From the NCBI GenBank assembly GCA_021151625.1, contig JAGKWY010000075.1:1-18705 (forward strand): a DNA stretch of 18,705 bases, given 5' to 3'. Each line of letters begins with the position of its first letter. The stretch's first letter is position 1. The stretch is from Gammaproteobacteria bacterium. GTDB lineage: Bacteria > Pseudomonadota > Gammaproteobacteria > Pseudomonadales > Cellvibrionaceae. The notes below the pieces were generated by a model. It was not told the origin of the DNA. It made no database searches and saw only the letters and a program-made list of their open reading frames with translations. Below are positions 15,059-18,705 of this stretch, one piece after another. A program made the position numbers and the translations under genes.

Positions 15059-15976
15059 ATGAAAATTATATTAAGTGTATTTCTGGTAATACTAAGCCTT
15101 CCTGCTGTTGCAGGTCTAATTCGTCATGACACTCCCGACAGTCTCTATACGGAATTTGCTGCTAATCCGCTGTTCAGTGCGGTTGGGCTAATAAAATTTG
15201 AGACACCCGCCGGGGCTGATGCTTGCAGTGGTACGGTAATTCATAAAAATTGGGTTCTTACAGCCGGGCACTGTGTCAGCGACTCCAACGCGATGACTTT
15301 TTCTTTGCCCACAAGTAGTGGCTGGCAAGTCTATAACGCGGATAGCTGGGTTGCGCATGAAAACTTTAGCGGTGCCAATTTATATGCGGGATGGGACTTG
15401 GGATTAATGCATATAAGTACGGATATGGAGGTTGATCCCATATCGCTCTACTCGGGGTCGTCAGAGCTGTTTAAAACAGCCTATAGCGTGGGATATGGCT
15501 GGACTGGTACGGGATATACCGGTGCATCTGATTACGATTCTCTCCGCAGGGCAGGAACAAACAGCATAGATGCAATTTTTTCAACGGAGGGGAGCGGAGA
15601 GCAAATTTTGTTAGCTGACTTTGACCACCCTGATGATAGGTCCTATAACGCACTGATGTTGGATGATAGGGATACGGATGATTTTGCCACTACGCTGGAG
15701 ATCATGGCTTCTTATGGCGACTCAGGTGGAGGGCTATTTTTTGAAGAGAATGGAAAGTTATTTTTGGCAGGGGTCCATTCTTACGTGGATGATCGTGATG
15801 GCGATGCCTCATGGCGTTATGGTGATGTGTTTGGCTCTACCCGAGTAAGCAGTTTCATTGATTGGATCAGCAATAAAATCAACCCCACGTTGGTCCCTGA
15901 ACCGGGTGCGCTCTGGTTAATGCTAATGGGACTCGCAACCCTGGCTTGGCAGCGTTCGCTTGGTCGGAGGAACTAA
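15059..15976 (+). CDS. secreted trypsin-like serine protease with PEP-CTERM anchor
   Basis: A chymotrypsin-fold (S1 family) protease exported across the inner membrane and carrying a PEP-CTERM tail for processing by an exosortase. The 305-residue product has a signal peptide (1-18, ending PAVA before G19). The catalytic triad is clear: H71 in WVLTAGHC, D113 in GWDLGLMHI and S222 in YGDSGGG. The tail VPEPGALWLMLMGLATLAW (279-297) then RSLGRR shows the VPEP motif, a membrane helix and basic end that define PEP-CTERM. ATG 15059 is chosen over the in-frame ATG at 14939 because it opens the signal peptide and has AGGGA in front; the 40 codons upstream are not protein-like. No long propeptide is present. 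An aspartate-rich surface stretch (190-210 and 244-249) may bind calcium. No exosortase gene is in the window. It stands alone, with its own promoter region not recognised. Confidence 0.9.
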   Translation: MKIILSVFLVILSLPAVAGLIRHDTPDSLYTEFAANPLFSAVGLIKFETPAGADACSGTVIHKNWVLTAGHCVSDSNAMTFSLPTSSGWQVYNADSWVAHENFSGANLYAGWDLGLMHISTDMEVDPISLYSGSSELFKTAYSVGYGWTGTGYTGASDYDSLRRAGTNSIDAIFSTEGSGEQILLADFDHPDDRSYNALMLDDRDTDDFATTLEIMASYGDSGGGLFFEENGKLFLAGVHSYVDDRDGDASWRYGDVFGSTRVSSFIDWISNKINPTLVPEPGALWLMLMGLATLAWQRSLGRRN

Positions 15977-16015
15977 CCCGCTGGTTTGATCCCGCTGTAC
16001 GTAAAATAGGGGGTG

Positions 16016-16039
16016 ATGTAGTATCGCCTCCTACTACAT
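16016..16039. promoter_or_regulatory. 8-bp inverted repeat between protease and LacI-family gene
   Basis: ATGTAGTA (16016-16023) and TACTACAT (16032-16039) flank an 8-base spacer. It lies 40 bases after the protease stop and about 58 bases upstream of the regulator start. It has no T run after it. An operator for autoregulation is possible, though LacI-family operators normally have no such spacer; a weak terminator for the protease is the other choice. Confidence 0.4.
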
Positions 16040-16096
16040 ACAACTATCGCAAAATAAGAATTACAACAAAATACGATTACAGCGAGGGTCAAGCAG

Positions 16097-17137
16097 GTGA
16101 AAGACGATAAACCTACATCCTTTGATATTGCCTATAAAGCCGGCGTATCCCAATCCACTGTATCGCGCGCCCTGCGCAACAGCCCGTTGGTCAACGAAGA
16201 AACCCGCCTGAAAGTACAGCAAATTGCACGCGAACTGAATTACAAGGTGGATAAAAATGCGAGCAGCCTCCGCTCCCAGCAAACCAAAACCATTGCGCTT
16301 TTGTTGTGTGAAGACCAGGGCACTGGCAATTCGCTGATCAATCCGTTTTTTCTCTCCATGCTCGGCAGTATTACCCGCGCGACGGCGAACCGCGGTTTTG
16401 ATTTATTAATTTCCTTCCAGCAATTTAGCGAAGACTGGCATGCAGATTACGAGGATGCCAATCGCGCGGATGGCATTATCTTTTTAGGTTACGGCGATTA
16501 CGAAAGCTTTGTAAAAAAACTCACTTATCTCACTGAAGTGGGGGCGCACTTTATTACCTGGGGACCAGTGCTGGAAGGGCAGCCAGGCGTATCCATTGGT
16601 TGCGATAATTTTAATAGTGCTTATATGGCCACCAAACATCTGCTTGCGCTGGGCAGAAAAAATATTGCATTCCTCGGCGATGTTTCCGAGCACAGCCCGG
16701 AGTTTGCTGACCGCTATCACGGCTTCTGTAAAGCCCTGCAGGAAGCGGGTATAGAACCTAATCCACAGTTGCAGGTTGCCGCTGAAACATCGGAAGAGGA
16801 AGGCTACAAAGCTACATTAAAATTATTGCAACGCCGCATCGGGTTCGACGCTATTTTTGGTGCGAGCGACTTAATTGCGATTGGTGCCATGAAGGCACTC
16901 GAAGAAGCCGAGCTGCGTGTTCCGCAAGAAGTTGCCGTGATGGGCTTCGATGATATTCCCATGGCCTCTTATACTCATCCGCCTCTTTCAACCGTGCAGC
17001 AAGATACTTTGCTCGCCGGTGAGTTGCTGGTAGAAAATTTATTAAAACTGGTCGCCGGTGAAAAACCGGAATCCATGTTGCTCCCCGCAAAATTAATTGT
17101 GCGCGGGTCTTGTGGGGCTAATCCGGTAAAGCGCTAA
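16097..17137 (+). CDS. LacI-family transcriptional regulator
   Basis: A DNA-binding repressor or activator that responds to a small sugar-like ligand. The 346-residue product has the LacI helix-turn-helix at the N-terminus (about 7-30, TSFDIAYKAGVSQSTVSRAL), the hinge helix region (LNYKVDKNASSLRS) and a periplasmic-binding-protein-like effector domain with the usual landmarks DGIIFLG, IAFLGDVSEHSPEFADRYHGF, FDAIFGASDLIAIGAMKAL and VAVMGFDDIPMASYTHPPLSTV. GTG 16097 is the only start in a fitting place, with GAGGG (16083-16087) in front. It converges on the sugar transporter gene, 67 bases apart, so the natural guess is that it controls uptake and use of the same sugar (alpha-glucosides such as maltose). 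The ligand is not certain from sequence. No operator was recognised near the transporter's promoter. Confidence 0.93.
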   Translation: MKDDKPTSFDIAYKAGVSQSTVSRALRNSPLVNEETRLKVQQIARELNYKVDKNASSLRSQQTKTIALLLCEDQGTGNSLINPFFLSMLGSITRATANRGFDLLISFQQFSEDWHADYEDANRADGIIFLGYGDYESFVKKLTYLTEVGAHFITWGPVLEGQPGVSIGCDNFNSAYMATKHLLALGRKNIAFLGDVSEHSPEFADRYHGFCKALQEAGIEPNPQLQVAAETSEEEGYKATLKLLQRRIGFDAIFGASDLIAIGAMKALEEAELRVPQEVAVMGFDDIPMASYTHPPLSTVQQDTLLAGELLVENLLKLVAGEKPESMLLPAKLIVRGSCGANPVKR

Positions 17138-17153
17138 TTCCCTCCACTTTTTA

Positions 17154-17206
17154 AATCCCTCCCTGACCCTCCCTTGGCTACGCGCCCCGTTTCAAAGGGA
17201 GGGATT
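17154..17206. repeat. palindromic CCCTCCC intergenic repeat
   Basis: AATCCCTCCCT (17154-17164) is the exact reverse complement of AGGGAGGGATT (17196-17206), with a 31-base loop that holds another CCCTCCC (17168-17174). A further TCCCTCC lies just before, at 17149 region. The right arm overlaps the stop codon of the transporter gene. It can act as a bidirectional terminator for the convergent pair, but the CCCTCCC/GGGAGGG pattern resembles REP-like repeats that are dispersed between genes in some gammaproteobacteria. Only one copy is in this window, so the dispersal is an inference. Confidence 0.6.
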
Positions 17207-18659
17207 AACTGTTCTCATTATCCTTCACAAACATCACCGAAATAGCCCCCAACACCATACACACACCGGCGAGGACGATGATGTAAATCGCTTCATTGTT
17301 GAATGCGTATTTCAAAATTTGCCCGGCCACTAAACCGGAAACGATTTGTGGTGCGGCGATAGTGAAATTAAAGATACCCATATACACACCGGTTTTATCG
17401 GCGGGCAATGAGCTGGACAAAATCGCGTAGGGCATGGCGAGAATCGCGGCCCAGGCGATGCCCACGCCGATCATGGGAATAATTAAATCCAGCGCACCCT
17501 GTGGTACAGTCACTTCAGTAATCAATAAATTGACATGAACCATTTCCGAGTTTTGGAATAGCAGGAAACTCATATAGCCCAGGCCGCCTGCCAATAGTGA
17601 AAAGGAATAAGTTAATTTGCGCCCGAAGCGATTGGCAATACGTGTGAGGAAAACAGAAAAAATCGCCGCAAATAATGAGTAGGCCGCAAAAATAATTCCC
17701 ACCCAATCGCCCGCTGCACCTTTTGCGGCAGCAATTTCCGGTGGGATTACCGCAAGCGAATGCAAATAATCGGCATCAAACCATTTGGCTTCAATGCCCC
17801 AAATATATTGGGTAATCGCGGGTGTGGTGTAGACCCACATAATAAATAGCGAGAACCAGGAAAAAAATTGCACGATCGCAAGTTGGCGCATGGTCTTCGG
17901 CATATTAATAAATAATTGCCAGAAATTTCCCAAACGCACGGCGAGGGATGGTCGTGTGGTGAATTGTTTCTCTGTTGGTGCTTCAGCGGTTAAACCCTTG
18001 TAGCGATTGTAATCTTCCGGTGCGTATTCTTTGGTGCGGAATACTGTCCAAAGTACTGTGCCCAATAATGCAGTAGCGCCAATATAAAACGCCCAGGTCA
18101 CGGTAGGCGCGACTTCACCTTTGGGGGCTGTGTTATCCAAACCAATTACGTTGGTGAGCAGGAAAGGCAATATAGAACCTATCACCGCGCCGATATTAAT
18201 TAGCAGTGCCTGAATGGAATAGCCGAGCGTGCGCTGTTCATTGGGTACCATATCGGCCACCAGCGCGCGGAAGGGTTGCATGGTCACATTAAAGGCACCA
18301 TCCATCAGTGCGAGCATCAAGCCACCGAACAGCATAGGAACCATGAAGGATACAAACAGTGGCGCATTAGGCATGAGTAACATGCCGGCCGCAGCGGCAA
18401 TAGCACCGCCTAAAATAAACGGGCGACGGCGGCCCAAACGATTCCAGGTGCGATCAGAGGCCGCCCCTACAATTGGCTGCACCAACAAGCCCATAATAGG
18501 CGCTGCCAGCCAAAAGAGCGAAAGCGAATGCAAGTCGGCACCCAGATCGGACAGTACGCGGCTGACGTTGGCGTTTTGCAATGCGAAGCCCAGCTGGACC
18601 CCCAGGAAACCAAAGCTGACATTCCAGACTTGCCAGAAGGGGAGTGAAGGTTGTTTCAT
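17205..18659 (-). CDS. SLC45-type MFS sugar transporter (maltose/sucrose-like)
   Basis: An inner-membrane proton-sugar symporter of the major facilitator superfamily. The 484-residue product has about 12 hydrophobic segments. The N-terminal FWQVWNVSFGFLGVQLGFALQNANVSRVLSDLGAD and the loop-2/3 motif GAASDRTWNRLGRRRPFILGG (about 66-86) fit the SLC45/plant sucrose-transporter-like group, which carries alpha-glucosides such as maltose and sucrose. The second half repeats a related loop as RIANRFGRKLTYS. The minus-strand ATG at 18657-18659 gives the conserved start; AAAGGCG lies in front as a weak ribosome-binding site. It converges with the LacI-family gene, which likely controls it. What lies upstream of 18705 on the same strand would show the pathway; only 46 bases are visible there and hold no clear operator. 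An exporter role cannot be ruled out. Confidence 0.88.
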   Translation of the reverse strand: MKQPSLPFWQVWNVSFGFLGVQLGFALQNANVSRVLSDLGADLHSLSLFWLAAPIMGLLVQPIVGAASDRTWNRLGRRRPFILGGAIAAAAGMLLMPNAPLFVSFMVPMLFGGLMLALMDGAFNVTMQPFRALVADMVPNEQRTLGYSIQALLINIGAVIGSILPFLLTNVIGLDNTAPKGEVAPTVTWAFYIGATALLGTVLWTVFRTKEYAPEDYNRYKGLTAEAPTEKQFTTRPSLAVRLGNFWQLFINMPKTMRQLAIVQFFSWFSLFIMWVYTTPAITQYIWGIEAKWFDADYLHSLAVIPPEIAAAKGAAGDWVGIIFAAYSLFAAIFSVFLTRIANRFGRKLTYSFSLLAGGLGYMSFLLFQNSEMVHVNLLITEVTVPQGALDLIIPMIGVGIAWAAILAMPYAILSSSLPADKTGVYMGIFNFTIAAPQIVSGLVAGQILKYAFNNEAIYIIVLAGVCMVLGAISVMFVKDNENS

Positions 18660-18705
18660 CGTGTAGCGCCTTTATTGTTAGCATTAATTTTTAAATTCTT
18701 ATTGA

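Overview
The window looks like chromosomal DNA of a gammaproteobacterium close to Pseudomonas and most probably in the Cellvibrio group. The ribosomal proteins, RpoA, UvrA and Ssb read like pseudomonad/cellvibrionad proteins, base composition is moderate, and the order rplQ, uvrA, MFS gene, ssb matches what I recall of Pseudomonas apart from genes missing after rplQ. No taxonomic search was possible, so the genus is an inference.

Left part (1-2360): the tail of the ribosomal alpha operon, rpsK (first few codons missing), rpsD, rpoA and rplQ, ended by a strong terminator. rpoA is damaged as written: after five codons it jumps, out of frame, to the part of the gene that starts near residue 93, so about 259 bases of the alpha N-terminal domain are absent. 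rpoA is normally an essential single-copy gene, so this is either a sequence or assembly error or a truly odd locus.

2361-2741: the space between rplQ and the converging uvrA holds a very good candidate for a CsrB/RsmZ-type regulatory RNA. It has ten GGA motifs in about 190 nt, several in small hairpin loops, a Rho-independent terminator, a -10 box and an upstream GacA-like palindrome. Such RNAs sequester the translational repressor CsrA/RsmA under control of the GacS/GacA two-component system.

2742-7980: uvrA (minus strand), a divergent YajR-like MFS transporter with a C-terminal YAM domain, and ssb with its terminator. 8062-9092: an orphan periplasmic solute-binding-like protein followed by two hairpins. 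9210-14633: a probable tripartite export system of a HlyD-type adaptor, a LolD/MacB-type ATPase, two FtsX/MacB-type permeases and a lipoprotein; the last four are tightly spaced and end at a strong terminator.

14634-18705: a long, mostly non-coding gap with an orphan inverted repeat, a secreted trypsin-like serine protease with a PEP-CTERM sorting signal, a LacI-family regulator, and a convergent SLC45-type sugar transporter, with a palindromic CCCTCCC repeat between the last two. I saw no tRNA, rRNA, CRISPR array, insertion sequence or phage gene.
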